The position numbers were made by a program, and so were the translations under genes. Below are positions 7,704 to 15,587 of a stretch of 64,000 bases of DNA, in pieces; position 1 is the stretch's first letter, and each line of letters opens with the position of its first letter. Origin of the DNA: an uncultured Pelagibacteraceae bacterium (GTDB taxonomy: Bacteria > Pseudomonadota > Alphaproteobacteria > Pelagibacterales > Pelagibacteraceae); contig CABYSP010000001.1 in the NCBI GenBank assembly GCA_902521675.1, forward strand, positions 1 through 64,000, read 5' to 3'. The notes beneath the pieces were generated by a model. It searched no databases. It was given only the letters and a program-made list of their open reading frames with translations, and was not told the origin of the DNA.

Positions 7704-7754
7704 CTCATAATGTATTGGTCCCAGGTTCGAGTCCTGGCGGGCCCACCAAATTAA
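7704..7754 (+). repeat. Right 51-bp direct repeat (attR-like), tRNA 3' fragment
   Basis: An exact copy of the 3' part of the CAU tRNA, from the anticodon loop to six bases beyond CCA. The 5' half of the tRNA is absent, so this copy cannot give a tRNA. It lies immediately before the stop codon of the minus-strand mlaC gene. Confidence 0.92.
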
Positions 7755-7757
7755 TAA

Positions 7758-8351
7758 TTATTTTTTTAAAAAATTAGACAAACTTTTAATTAAAGCTTCA
7801 ATATCTTCATCATTTGAACTTATGATTGATGAAAACTCCTCTTTTTGAGTTCTTGCCAAACTTAATCCCTCTATAATTAAGTCTCTAATAAGTAAATTTT
7901 TTGGATCATTTGTGTAAACTCTCCAATCTATGTTTACCTCAGGTCTTTTATCTGTTCCAATTAGCTTGCTTGAAACTATAGTATATTTATCATTAATTTT
8001 TTTTTTTGAGTAAACATCGATTTCTGGATTTGCGTATTCCGCAAGCCTACTCGAAAAGCTTTTTAAAAAGTAATCTTTAAAAACTTTTTTATATCTTAAA
8101 AGTTGATCGTCAGTTATTGTTTTTCTATATTTACCTAAAGAATATAAACTAATTCCATCAATATCTACTGTTTCAATTGCAATATTTTTTAATTGTTGAA
8201 TTCTTTCATCTTTTGTAAAATTACCACTTAATGTTTGTGTAGCTCTGTTTACAGTTGATTGTATAAACACATCTGCTTCAATTGCTAATGAATAGTTTGG
8301 TTTTAATATAAAAAAAATTGATACAATTAATAAAATTATATTCTTTTTCAT
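7758..8351 (-). CDS. mlaC: MlaC-type periplasmic phospholipid carrier
   Basis: A 197-aa protein with an N-terminal signal peptide (hydrophobic run to about residue 23, YSLAIEA). The mature part fits the MlaC/Ttg2D family: DVDGISLYSLGKYRKT, then KKVFKDYFLKSFSSRLAEY, and a NTF2-like remainder with VNIDWRVY and DLIIEGLSLARTQKEEF near the C-terminus. MlaC carries phospholipids between the outer-membrane MlaA complex and the inner-membrane MlaFEDB ABC transporter, keeping the outer leaflet free of phospholipid. It follows mlaA on the same strand with a 14-bp gap. The transporter genes mlaFED are not in the window. The gene end abuts the right border of the tRNA island. Confidence 0.92.
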   Translation of the reverse strand: MKKNIILLIVSIFFILKPNYSLAIEADVFIQSTVNRATQTLSGNFTKDERIQQLKNIAIETVDIDGISLYSLGKYRKTITDDQLLRYKKVFKDYFLKSFSSRLAEYANPEIDVYSKKKINDKYTIVSSKLIGTDKRPEVNIDWRVYTNDPKNLLIRDLIIEGLSLARTQKEEFSSIISSNDEDIEALIKSLSNFLKK

Positions 8352-8365
8352 TTATTTAGGATTTT

Positions 8366-9157
8366 TTATTTTGTATCTATTTCTTCCCAATCACCATCAT
8401 CATTGTAGATAATTTGAATATTTCCTCTTTTTATATTTTTTATTTTCATCTTTCTGTCTTGTAAATATAAGCTTTTCACAGACGCATAAAAGTCCATTGA
8501 ATTTTTTTCTAAATTATCTAATGAGTCGATGTTATTTGCTCTAAATTCAACACCGGTTAAAATTTTAGATGCTGTATAAATACTTTCACTTAAGTATTCA
8601 TTATTACCGTTGACTGATGCATTATACCAAGGATCTCCTCCCATTACGTTAACAAATGACCCAGCAGTATCCCTAATTGTTGATGGACCCAAAATAGGAA
8701 GTACAATATAGCATCCAGGACCCACACCCCATTTACCTAAAGTTTGTCCATAGTCTTCTTTTTCATATTTTGGAAAACCCAAGTCTTCTGCCACATCAAC
8801 TATACCCAATATACCCACTGTGCTATTGATAACTAGTCTGCCAGTATTTATTACTGCTACTTTAAAATCTCCTTGAAGAACATTATTCGGAATAGTGATT
8901 AAATTAGATAAATTATCAAGAACATTTCCAGTACCATTCTTTATCGGTGTTGGCAAATTTCTATAACCTTTTGCAATTGGTTTTAAAATAGCTTTATCTA
9001 ACCCCTGATTAAAAGAAAAGGTAGCTCTATTTAGAGGTTCAAAACAATCTTTGGTTGGCTTTGAACTTTTTGACAATTCTAATTCACCATCTGAGTCAGC
9101 AATAGCATTGGTCGATAGTAAAATTCCAATAATGATTAATTTAAAAATCTTTAACAT
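8366..9157 (-). CDS. mlaA: MlaA/VacJ-type outer-membrane phospholipid protein
   Basis: A 263-aa protein taken from the ATG at 9157; the open frame can extend two codons to a TTG at 9163, which is less likely. A signal peptide (FKLIIIGILLSTNAIA) is followed by the family pattern DCFEPLNRATFSFNQGLDKAILKPIAKGYR (given in parts), VLQGDFKVAVINTGRL, YGQTLGKWGVGPG and ILGPSTIRDTAG. MlaA extracts phospholipids from the outer leaflet and hands them to MlaC. Classical VacJ is a lipoprotein, but no cysteine follows the signal peptide; the first is in DCFEP, so lipid anchoring looks absent. Probable operon mlaA-mlaC. Confidence 0.93.
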   Translation of the reverse strand: MLKIFKLIIIGILLSTNAIADSDGELELSKSSKPTKDCFEPLNRATFSFNQGLDKAILKPIAKGYRNLPTPIKNGTGNVLDNLSNLITIPNNVLQGDFKVAVINTGRLVINSTVGILGIVDVAEDLGFPKYEKEDYGQTLGKWGVGPGCYIVLPILGPSTIRDTAGSFVNVMGGDPWYNASVNGNNEYLSESIYTASKILTGVEFRANNIDSLDNLEKNSMDFYASVKSLYLQDRKMKIKNIKRGNIQIIYNDDGDWEEIDTK

Positions 9158-9266
9158 AAACAATTATTATATAATGTATATGTATTTAAAGTAAATCGAG
9201 ATTTAGTGCTAAAAATGACTTAATTATGGCCTTAAATAATATAATGGACTAAATTAATAATAAAAA

Positions 9267-10010
9267 ATGAGTTTTAAACAAACTTTAAAATATTCTCCTA
9301 ATTTTGATTTAAAAAAAAGAGGTAAAAGTCAAATTAAGTTTTTAGTTTTTCATTATACTGGCATGAAAAGTGATACTGGAGCTTTAAATAAATTAACAAA
9401 TCTTAAATCTAAAGTGAGCAGCCATTACTTTATAAATAAAAATGGAGAAATAATTGTTTTGGTACCAGATTTATATGTTGCATGGCATGCAGGAAAATCC
9501 TATTGGAAAAATTATAATTCTTTAAATAAACATTCAATTGGTATCGAGGTTAGTAATCCAGGACATCAATATAACTATAAAATATTTTCAAAAAAACAGA
9601 TTAGATCTATTATTAAATTATCAAAATATTTGATAAAAAAATATAAAATAAATAATAAAAATATACTGGGTCACTCTGATATTGCACCTTTTAGAAAAAA
9701 AGATCCTGGAGAAAAATTTCCTTGGAAAATATTAGCAAAAAATAAAATTGGTGTATGGTACTCTTTACCAAACTTAATTTTAAAAAAAAATAGATTAAAA
9801 AAAACTGATTACAAAACTAATAACAATTTTATTAAAAATTTAATAAAAATTGGATATACTTTTAAAAATTCAAAAATTTTAAAAAAAAACCAAATTATAA
9901 AATTATTGACAAAATCATTTCAAAGAAGATACAGACAAAACCTTGTAAATGGCAAAATTGATAAAGAATGTGTTCTTATAAGTGAAAACTTGCTAAAAAA
10001 ACTTAAATAA
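9267..10010 (+). CDS. N-acetylmuramoyl-L-alanine amidase, amidase_2/AmpD family
   Basis: A 247-aa zinc amidase that cuts the bond between MurNAc and the peptide stem of peptidoglycan or its fragments. The zinc and substrate motifs are visible: FLVFHYTGM (first His), SSHYFINKNGEI, HAGKSYW, NKHSIGIEV, and ILGHSDIAPFRKKDPGEKFPW, whose last His and Asp-Pro-Gly complete the site. The final about 60 residues are Lys-rich and resemble the short peptidoglycan-binding tail of AmiD-type enzymes (FQRRYRQ). No signal peptide is evident, which favours a cytosolic recycling role like AmpD, but the tail favours AmiD; this is unresolved. It precedes rnpB, whose 5' end starts about 35 bp later. Confidence 0.9.
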   Translation: MSFKQTLKYSPNFDLKKRGKSQIKFLVFHYTGMKSDTGALNKLTNLKSKVSSHYFINKNGEIIVLVPDLYVAWHAGKSYWKNYNSLNKHSIGIEVSNPGHQYNYKIFSKKQIRSIIKLSKYLIKKYKINNKNILGHSDIAPFRKKDPGEKFPWKILAKNKIGVWYSLPNLILKKNRLKKTDYKTNNNFIKNLIKIGYTFKNSKILKKNQIIKLLTKSFQRRYRQNLVNGKIDKECVLISENLLKKLK

Positions 10011-10045
10011 ATTCACTTGAACTTTTATAGTTTAAGAATAAATTG

Positions 10046-10410
10046 GAATTGCCAGATAAATGACTTATCGCTTTAATTAATTTTAAAGAGGAAAGTCCGG
10101 GCTCTACAAGGACACAGTGCCAGGTAATACCTGGCGGGGGAAACCCTAGGGATAGTGCCACAGAAAATAAACCGCCATAACATGGCAAGGGTGAAAAGGT
10201 GTGGTAAGAGCACACCGGTTCTATTGGTAACAATGAACGCTGGAAAACCCCACTGGGAGCAAGACTAAGTAGAGATGACATTGTTGAAAAACTAAAAGCC
10301 GTCCTTGGCTAGTCATCAGGGTTAGTTGCTTGAGCTTAAGAGCGATCTTAAGCCTAGACAAATGATAAGATTAAATGACAGAACCCGGCTTATAGTTTAT
10401 CTGGCACTCA
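10046..10410 (+). ncRNA. rnpB: RNase P RNA (bacterial type A)
   Basis: The catalytic RNA of RNase P, which matures tRNA 5' ends. The universal core is clear: GAGGAAAGTCCGGGC near 10086, the P3-P4 region with ACAGTGCCAGGTAATACCT, GGTAAGAGCACACCGG around 10202, and the closing ACAGAACCCGGCTTAT near 10378-10393. The terminal helix P1 pairs TGCCAGATAAA (10050-10060) with TTTATCTGGCA (10396-10406), which sets both ends to within a few bases. About 365 nt, normal length. No U-rich terminator hairpin is obvious after it. Confidence 0.95.
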
Positions 10411-10536
10411 ATATTAATCATTAAAAATAAGTTTCTAAAATTATCAATGATAAGTTTCTTAATTTGTTCTCATTTCTGTACTTTAGAGTCTATTTTCTTT
10501 TCTGATAAAAGAATAATAGCACTAAAATTTTAGGTA
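10411..10536. other. Non-coding gap between rnpB and the mraZ promoter
   Basis: About 125 bp with no open frame, tRNA or convincing hairpin. It probably carries 3' processing signals of rnpB and upstream elements of the mraZ promoter, but nothing specific is seen. Confidence 0.4.
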
Positions 10537-10565
10537 TTGACGTCTAGTAACAAAACCCATAATAT
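10537..10565 (+). promoter_or_regulatory. Sigma-70-type promoter of the dcw operon
   Basis: TTGACG (10537-10542), a 17-bp spacer and TAATAT (10560-10565) form a good -35/-10 pair; transcription would begin near 10572, about 38 bp before mraZ. The -10 overlaps the first two MraZ boxes. Confidence 0.75.
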
Positions 10566-10590
10566 CCCATAAATTCCCAATTATATGGGA
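10556..10590 (-). promoter_or_regulatory. Phased MraZ boxes (autoregulatory operator)
   Basis: Four pentamers at exact 10-bp phase: CCCAT (10556), CCCAT (10566), CCCAA (10576) and TGGGA (10586). Read on the minus strand the first three are ATGGG/TTGGG direct repeats separated by 5 bp. MraZ is known to bind TGGGN repeats with 5-bp spacers upstream of its own gene. Overlap with the -10 and start site suggests repression. Confidence 0.75.
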
Positions 10591-10609
10591 ATAAAGGATT
10601 TTATGTTTT

Positions 10610-11068
10610 ATGTTTTTATCAACATACGAAAACAAATTAGACAAAAAAGGGAGAGTATCTGTGCCTGCTAGTTTTAGGTCACACTTATCAAATCTAGGCT
10701 ACAATGGTGTTATTTGTTATCCCTCTTTTAATAATTCTTCAATAGAAGCATGCTCTCAAGACAGAATTGAAAAAATTTCTTCGGCAATAGATTCTTTAAA
10801 TCCTTTTGAGGAAAAAAGGGATTATTTTGCTACATCTATTTTAGCTGAAAGTAATAATTTACAATTTGATAGTGAAGGCAGAATATTACTTCCATCTAAA
10901 TTATTAAAACATGCTAAAATTAAAAACAGCATGTTGTTTGTTGGCCAAGGTCAAACCTTTCAAATATGGGAACCAACAGCATTTGAAAAATTTAAGGTCA
11001 CAGCAAGAAAAAAAGCGAATATTAATCGAGCTAATCTTAAATGGGAGCTTCAACAAAACAAACAATAG
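10610..11068 (+). CDS. mraZ: Transcriptional regulator MraZ
   Basis: A 152-aa DNA-binding protein with two AbrB/SpoVT-like half domains: MFLSTYENKLDKKGRVSVPASFR at the start (family pattern KGRVxxPxxFR) and a second copy near residues 80-100, FDSEGRILLPSKLL. MraZ forms a ring and controls the division and cell-wall operon it heads. Length and motifs are typical. The start at 10610 is preferred over an out-of-frame ATG at 10603 and is preceded by AAAGGA (10593-10598). It lies directly behind phased TGGG boxes, so self-regulation is likely. The stop is 10 bp ahead of ftsZ, with AGGGGA (11067-11072) as the next ribosome-binding site. Confidence 0.95.
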   Translation: MFLSTYENKLDKKGRVSVPASFRSHLSNLGYNGVICYPSFNNSSIEACSQDRIEKISSAIDSLNPFEEKRDYFATSILAESNNLQFDSEGRILLPSKLLKHAKIKNSMLFVGQGQTFQIWEPTAFEKFKVTARKKANINRANLKWELQQNKQ

Positions 11069-11078
11069 GGGATAAAAG

Positions 11079-12563
11079 ATGACAATTAACTTTAAAGCAC
11101 CAGAGATAAAAGAACTTCAGCCACGATTACTAGTTTTAGGTGTTGGTGGTGCTGGTGGAAATGCAATAAACGAAATGATAGAAAACAATCTTCAGGGAGT
11201 AGAGTTTATTGCAGTAAATACTGATGCTCAAGATTTGAAGCTTAGTAAAGCAAAAACAAGAATTCAAATAGGTTTAAATTTAACAAAAGGCCTAGGAGCT
11301 GGTGCAAAACTTGATATTGGTCAAGCAGCTGCCGATGAGTCTTTAAATGAAATTGTAAACACACTTCAAGGTGCAAACATGGTTTTTATTGCAGCTGGTA
11401 TGGGTGGTGGAACAGGAACTGGTGCTGCTCACGTCATTGCGAGAGCTGCTAAAGAGTTAAATATATTAACTGTAGGTGTTGTTACTCTTCCATTTTTATA
11501 TGAAGGTCCCTCTAGAATGAGAAGAGCACAACAAGGTTTGGAAGAGTTAAGAAAACATGTTGATACTATAATTGTTATTCCAAATCAAAATCTTTTTAAA
11601 ATTGCAAACGAACAGACAACTTTTGAAGAGTCATTTAATCTTTCAAACAATGTTTTGATGCACGGTGTACAAAGTATAACAGATTTAATGGTCAGACCTG
11701 GTTTAATCAATTTAGATTTTGCTGATGTTGAAACAGTTATGGCGGCGATGGGTAAAGCTATGATGGGAACTGGTGAAGCTGAGGGCGAAGGTAGGGCTCT
11801 AAAAGCTGCTGAAATGGCAATCAGTAATCCATTAATAGATGATTATACTTTAAAAGGTGCAAAAGGTTTATTAGTAAATATTACTGGTGGTAAAGATCTT
11901 AAACTTTTTGAAGTTGATGAGGCTGTAAATAAAGTTAGGGCAGAGGTAGACCCAGAGGCAGAATTAATTATTGGAGCTATTACCGACACAGAATTAGACG
12001 GCAAAATGAGAGTTTCAATTGTTGCAACCTCATTAGATGGTCAGCAACCCGAGTCAAAATCTGTTGTAAACATGGTTCATCGAATTCAAAATCGCAACCC
12101 TGGTTACTCTGATTTTTCAAATATGGGATCCTCTCAATCCTTCAATTTTTCAAACACATCAGCCTCAAACCCAATTACACATGGTGCTAATGCTTTAAAA
12201 CTTGAAAATGAGATTATTCAAGAACAACAAACTGAAAGTTCTCATAATCAAATGTTGAATGAGGAAGTTGCTCAAAATACTAGTGTTGAAAGTCAAAGTA
12301 TAGTTGAGGACAATTCAGTTAATGAAATAGAAAAATCTTTTGCACAAGAAGCTATGGAAACTAATCATGAAGAAACTTTAGAAAGTAACTTTAATGAGGA
12401 AGCTTCTAATGATCTCAAAGAATTTGGAGTTGATTCTGATGCACCAGATTTATTTAGTTCAGAAACTGAAAGCTCAAGTTCAGATGAACTTTTATCTTCT
12501 GACCAAGTGGAAGAAGAGGATGATCTTGAGATACCAGCATTCTTGAGAAGACAAAAAAATTAA
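11079..12563 (+). CDS. ftsZ: Cell division GTPase FtsZ
   Basis: A 494-aa tubulin-like GTPase that forms the division ring. GTP-binding motifs are intact: [13 protein letters not shown] near residue 20-32, NTDAQ, and the tubulin signature GGGTGTGA at residues 109-116; the T7 synergy region is present. The globular domain ends around residue 330, followed by an acidic Ser/Glu/Asn-rich linker of about 140 residues and the conserved C-terminal peptide [12 protein letters not shown] that binds FtsA and other tethers. The odd point is position: it directly follows mraZ and precedes rsmH, whereas ftsZ usually follows ftsA at the far end of the cluster. Here it would share the MraZ-controlled promoter. 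Confidence 0.97.
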   Translation: MTINFKAPEIKELQPRLLVLGVGGAGGNAINEMIENNLQGVEFIAVNTDAQDLKLSKAKTRIQIGLNLTKGLGAGAKLDIGQAAADESLNEIVNTLQGANMVFIAAGMGGGTGTGAAHVIARAAKELNILTVGVVTLPFLYEGPSRMRRAQQGLEELRKHVDTIIVIPNQNLFKIANEQTTFEESFNLSNNVLMHGVQSITDLMVRPGLINLDFADVETVMAAMGKAMMGTGEAEGEGRALKAAEMAISNPLIDDYTLKGAKGLLVNITGGKDLKLFEVDEAVNKVRAEVDPEAELIIGAITDTELDGKMRVSIVATSLDGQQPESKSVVNMVHRIQNRNPGYSDFSNMGSSQSFNFSNTSASNPITHGANALKLENEIIQEQQTESSHNQMLNEEVAQNTSVESQSIVEDNSVNEIEKSFAQEAMETNHEETLESNFNEEASNDLKEFGVDSDAPDLFSSETESSSSDELLSSDQVEEEDDLEIPAFLRRQKN

Positions 12564-12581
12564 TGGTCTTCCAAGAAATAA

Positions 12582-13592
12582 ATGGACGCCACCATAGTAC
12601 CGAAAATGCAAAAGCATTATCCGGTACTGCTAAAAGAAATTATTAGCGTTATTTCCCCTCAACATGGTGGCACATTTATTGATTGCACCTTTGGTCAAGG
12701 TGGCTATACCAAAAAAATTTTAGATTTTAAAAATACAAATGTGATAGCTCTAGATAGAGATATAGAGAGTGCAAAAATTGCTAATCAGTTAAAAGAAAAT
12801 TTTGAAAACAGGTTTATTTTTAAAAATATTAAATTTAGTCAATTAAATAATTTAAAACTCAAAAAAGAAAACATACGAGGAATAATTTTTGATCTTGGTT
12901 ATTCTTATACTCAAATTAAAGACCCACAAAAAGGATTATCTTTTGATGCTGATGGTAAATTAAATATGCAATTGGGTTTAAATAACTATTCTGCAGAAGA
13001 TGTAATTAATAAACTTGATGAAAAAAAATTAGAAAAGATTTTTAAATTTTTTGGAGATGAAAAGGAAGCAAAATATATTGCACAAAATATCACAAAAGAG
13101 AGATCAAAAAATAAAATTGATACCAAATCTTTAGTACAAATTATTGATAAGTCAAAAAAAAGAAAAAATTTTAAAGTTCATAATGCTACCAAGGTATTTC
13201 AGGCTCTAAGAATATTTGTAAATAAAGAAATAAGTGAGCTGATTTTTGGACTTATTAATGCTGCCAAAGTTTTAAAAAAAGGTGGAGTTTTAGGTGTAGT
13301 TACTTTTCATTCGTTAGAGGATAAGATAGTAAAATATTTTTTTAAAAGTCTTTCAGAAAATAAAAGTATTTCAAGATATAGTCCCGTTTTAAAACAAGCA
13401 GATACACTATTTAATTTAATACAAAAAAAACCAATAACCCCCTCGGATGAAGAAATAAGTCTAAATCCACCATCAAGATCTGCTAAATTTAGATATGTAA
13501 TAAAAAAAACCGATTTTTACGATTTTGATACAGATATAGAGGATCAATTTAGAAATTATATTGAAGTTGAAAATTATGGAGACAAACTGTGA
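12582..13592 (+). CDS. rsmH: 16S rRNA (cytosine1402-N4)-methyltransferase RsmH (MraW)
   Basis: A 336-aa SAM-dependent enzyme that methylates N4 of C1402 in the 16S decoding centre. Visible are [10 protein letters not shown], the SAM site [15 protein letters not shown], the family signature [28 protein letters not shown] and [16 protein letters not shown], and [10 protein letters not shown] close to the end. Length is normal. The start ATG at 12582 lies 18 bp after ftsZ; a second ATG eight codons in (12606) is an alternative. The stop TGA overlaps the GTG start of ftsL by 3 bases, suggesting coupled translation. Confidence 0.96.
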   Translation: MDATIVPKMQKHYPVLLKEIISVISPQHGGTFIDCTFGQGGYTKKILDFKNTNVIALDRDIESAKIANQLKENFENRFIFKNIKFSQLNNLKLKKENIRGIIFDLGYSYTQIKDPQKGLSFDADGKLNMQLGLNNYSAEDVINKLDEKKLEKIFKFFGDEKEAKYIAQNITKERSKNKIDTKSLVQIIDKSKKRKNFKVHNATKVFQALRIFVNKEISELIFGLINAAKVLKKGGVLGVVTFHSLEDKIVKYFFKSLSENKSISRYSPVLKQADTLFNLIQKKPITPSDEEISLNPPSRSAKFRYVIKKTDFYDFDTDIEDQFRNYIEVENYGDKL

Positions 13593-13894
13593 AAAAGCTT
13601 TTTTTAGCTTTTGTGATTTTTTTTTTAGTTTTATCAACTGCTATAATTAAAAATACTACTAAACAGATTGAGGATGAAATATTTATAGTAAAAGAAAATA
13701 CAAGAATTTTAAAGTCTGAATTTGAAAATGTATCCTTGGAGTATGATTATTTAAGTTCCTCAGAAAGGTTACTTGAATATCAGACTAATTATTTTGAGGA
13801 TGAATTAATTCAAAAAAATTTAAATGATATAAAAATCTATTATATTTCAAAAGATACTAATAAAATTCAAAATTTTAAAATTATTAAAGAGTAA
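13589..13894 (+). CDS. ftsL: Cell division protein FtsL
   Basis: A 101-aa small bitopic protein: a short cytoplasmic start (KK), one membrane helix ([17 protein letters not shown], residues about 3-20), then a periplasmic coiled-coil-prone stretch ([21 protein letters not shown] in parts). FtsL forms a complex with FtsQ and FtsB that activates FtsWI. Primary sequence is poorly conserved, so the call relies on size, topology and place between rsmH and ftsI. The start codon is GTG, overlapping the rsmH stop; the TAA overlaps the ftsI ATG (TAATG). Some FtsL proteins of this type also take over FtsB functions; no ftsB is seen here. Confidence 0.85.
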   Translation: MKKLFLAFVIFFLVLSTAIIKNTTKQIEDEIFIVKENTRILKSEFENVSLEYDYLSSSERLLEYQTNYFEDELIQKNLNDIKIYYISKDTNKIQNFKIIKE

Positions 13895-15585
13895 TGGCTG
13901 ATAATAAATCGAAATTAACTATAGAGGACTATAAAAGTGACTTTACATTTAAGAAAAAAGAAAATGGATTAAATATTCAATTTAATCGTGTAGCTTTTAT
14001 TTTTTTTGTTTTTTTTATTATATATTTAATTTACACAATACACCTAGTTCACTTAGGTTCACGAAAGAATAAATTAGAAAAAACAAATAATCTTCTTGGA
14101 TCTAAAAATCAGCTTTATCGAGCAGATATCATAGATATTAATGGCAATTATTTAGCTAAGACCGTAAAATCTATTGATATAGGATTAAAAACTTCAGATA
14201 TAATCAATGAAAAAAAATTACTTCTTAGTTTAAATATTATTTTTCCTGATAAAAATTTTGATGAAATTAAAAAAAAAATAAAAAATAAGAAATTTTTTTA
14301 TTTAGAGAAGAAAATCTCAGAAGAAAATTATGAAAAAATAATGAAATTAGGGGATAAATCTTTAGTTCCAGAAGAAAGAGTTCTAAGAATGTATCCACAA
14401 AAAAATCTTTTTAGTCACGTTTTAGGTCAGATAGACGATGACAATAACGGTATATCTGGATTAGAAAAATCGTTAAATGATGAACTCAGAAAATCAAAAG
14501 AGTCAATTAAACTTACCTTAGATAAAGATATTCAATTTTTAATTAGAAAAGAATTAGTTAAATATCAGAAAATTTTTAAAAGCAAAGGTAGTGCGGCCAT
14601 TTTAATGGATGTTAATAATGGCAATATTTTATCGTTAGTTTCTTTGCCAGATTTTAATCCAAATGAAAGACAAAATATAACTGATGTAAATTATATTAAT
14701 AGGGTAACTAAAGGAACATATGAACTTGGGTCTGTGTTTAAAGCATTTACTTTTGCTAGCGCCCTAAATGAAAAGGTCATTAAACCAGAGACTGAATTTT
14801 TAGATTTACCCAAATCAATTAAATGTGACAAATATAGAATAGGTGAGTACGACAATGAAATACCATCAGATTTAACTGCAGAGCAAATTTTAGTAAGATC
14901 TGGAAATATAGGATCTGTCAAAATTGCTCAAAAAATTGGCCCAGAAAAATTTAAATTATTTTTAGAAAAGGTTGGTATATTAAGTAATATTGATTTTGAT
15001 ATTGAAGAAGTTGCTCCTCAAAAAAATTATGATTTTGGAAAATGCAGATTGGCTACAGCTTCTTTTGGACATGGAATAGCAACTACAATTCTTCAATTAG
15101 CAAAAGGTTATTCCGTTTTATCAAATGGTGGGTATGAAATTAAGCCAACATTAATTTATAAAGAAAATAATTTTAATAAAAAAAATAAAAGAATATTAAA
15201 AAGAGGCATTTCAGAACAAGTTGTTAGTGCTTTGAGAAAAATTGTAAATACTGAGGAAGGGACAGCTAAATTTGCAGATGTTCAAAATTATGAAATTGGT
15301 GGAAAAACAGGAACTGCTGAGCAACCTGAGGAAGGAGCGTATTCTGAGGCAAAAATAAATACTTTTGCTTCCATTTTTCCCACTTCAAATCCAAAATTTG
15401 TTTTTGTTGTAATGCTAGATACTCCAAAAAAATCTAAAGATTATTATTATAAGTATAGACACCGAAAAGGAGGGTGGAAGGGTACACTTTATAATACCGC
15501 TGGCTGGACCTCAGTAGAGGTAGCCGGAAAAGTCATAGATAAAATCGGGCCTATTTTAGCCACAAAATATATAGAGGTTAATTAA
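13894..15585 (+). CDS. ftsI: Septal peptidoglycan transpeptidase FtsI (PBP3)
   Basis: A 563-aa class B penicillin-binding protein. One N-terminal membrane helix (residues about 31-50, VAFIFFVFFIIYLIY) follows a cytoplasmic tail of about 30 residues. The pedestal domain contains YRADIIDINGNYLAK and RMYPQKNLFSHVLGQ. The transpeptidase motifs are all present: SVFK with catalytic Ser280, SGN near residue 336, and KTGT at 471. It cross-links peptidoglycan at the septum together with FtsW. It is translationally coupled to ftsL and lies 2 bp before the murE-murF gene. Length is at the short end of the family, as expected in a streamlined genome. Confidence 0.96.
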   Translation: MADNKSKLTIEDYKSDFTFKKKENGLNIQFNRVAFIFFVFFIIYLIYTIHLVHLGSRKNKLEKTNNLLGSKNQLYRADIIDINGNYLAKTVKSIDIGLKTSDIINEKKLLLSLNIIFPDKNFDEIKKKIKNKKFFYLEKKISEENYEKIMKLGDKSLVPEERVLRMYPQKNLFSHVLGQIDDDNNGISGLEKSLNDELRKSKESIKLTLDKDIQFLIRKELVKYQKIFKSKGSAAILMDVNNGNILSLVSLPDFNPNERQNITDVNYINRVTKGTYELGSVFKAFTFASALNEKVIKPETEFLDLPKSIKCDKYRIGEYDNEIPSDLTAEQILVRSGNIGSVKIAQKIGPEKFKLFLEKVGILSNIDFDIEEVAPQKNYDFGKCRLATASFGHGIATTILQLAKGYSVLSNGGYEIKPTLIYKENNFNKKNKRILKRGISEQVVSALRKIVNTEEGTAKFADVQNYEIGGKTGTAEQPEEGAYSEAKINTFASIFPTSNPKFVFVVMLDTPKKSKDYYYKYRHRKGGWKGTLYNTAGWTSVEVAGKVIDKIGPILATKYIEVN

Positions 15586-15587
15586 TC

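Larger units (their letters stand above)
5872..7754. mobile_element. Small tRNA-anchored genomic island without recombinase
   Basis: The island is framed by a perfect 51-bp direct repeat: 5872-5922 (anticodon loop to just past the CCA end of the CAU tRNA) and 7704-7754. A duplication that starts in the anticodon loop and runs through the tRNA 3' end is the usual footprint of a tyrosine recombinase that inserts into a tRNA gene and restores it. Between the repeats are only two intact genes, both encoding secreted proteins, plus a possible truncated frame. No integrase, transposase or replication gene is present. This is therefore a decayed element, or a cargo unit moved by an enzyme supplied in trans. 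The right end stops 4 bp before mlaC. Confidence 0.75.

Noticed and set aside
5840-7757. Search for an integrase or transposase inside the tRNA island
   Set aside because: Both strands were read between the repeats; only the two secreted-protein genes and a short open frame are present.
10003-10281. 92-codon minus-strand frame over the rnpB region
   Set aside because: It is a shadow of the RNase P RNA, which has all conserved core elements here; the predicted protein has no recognisable features.
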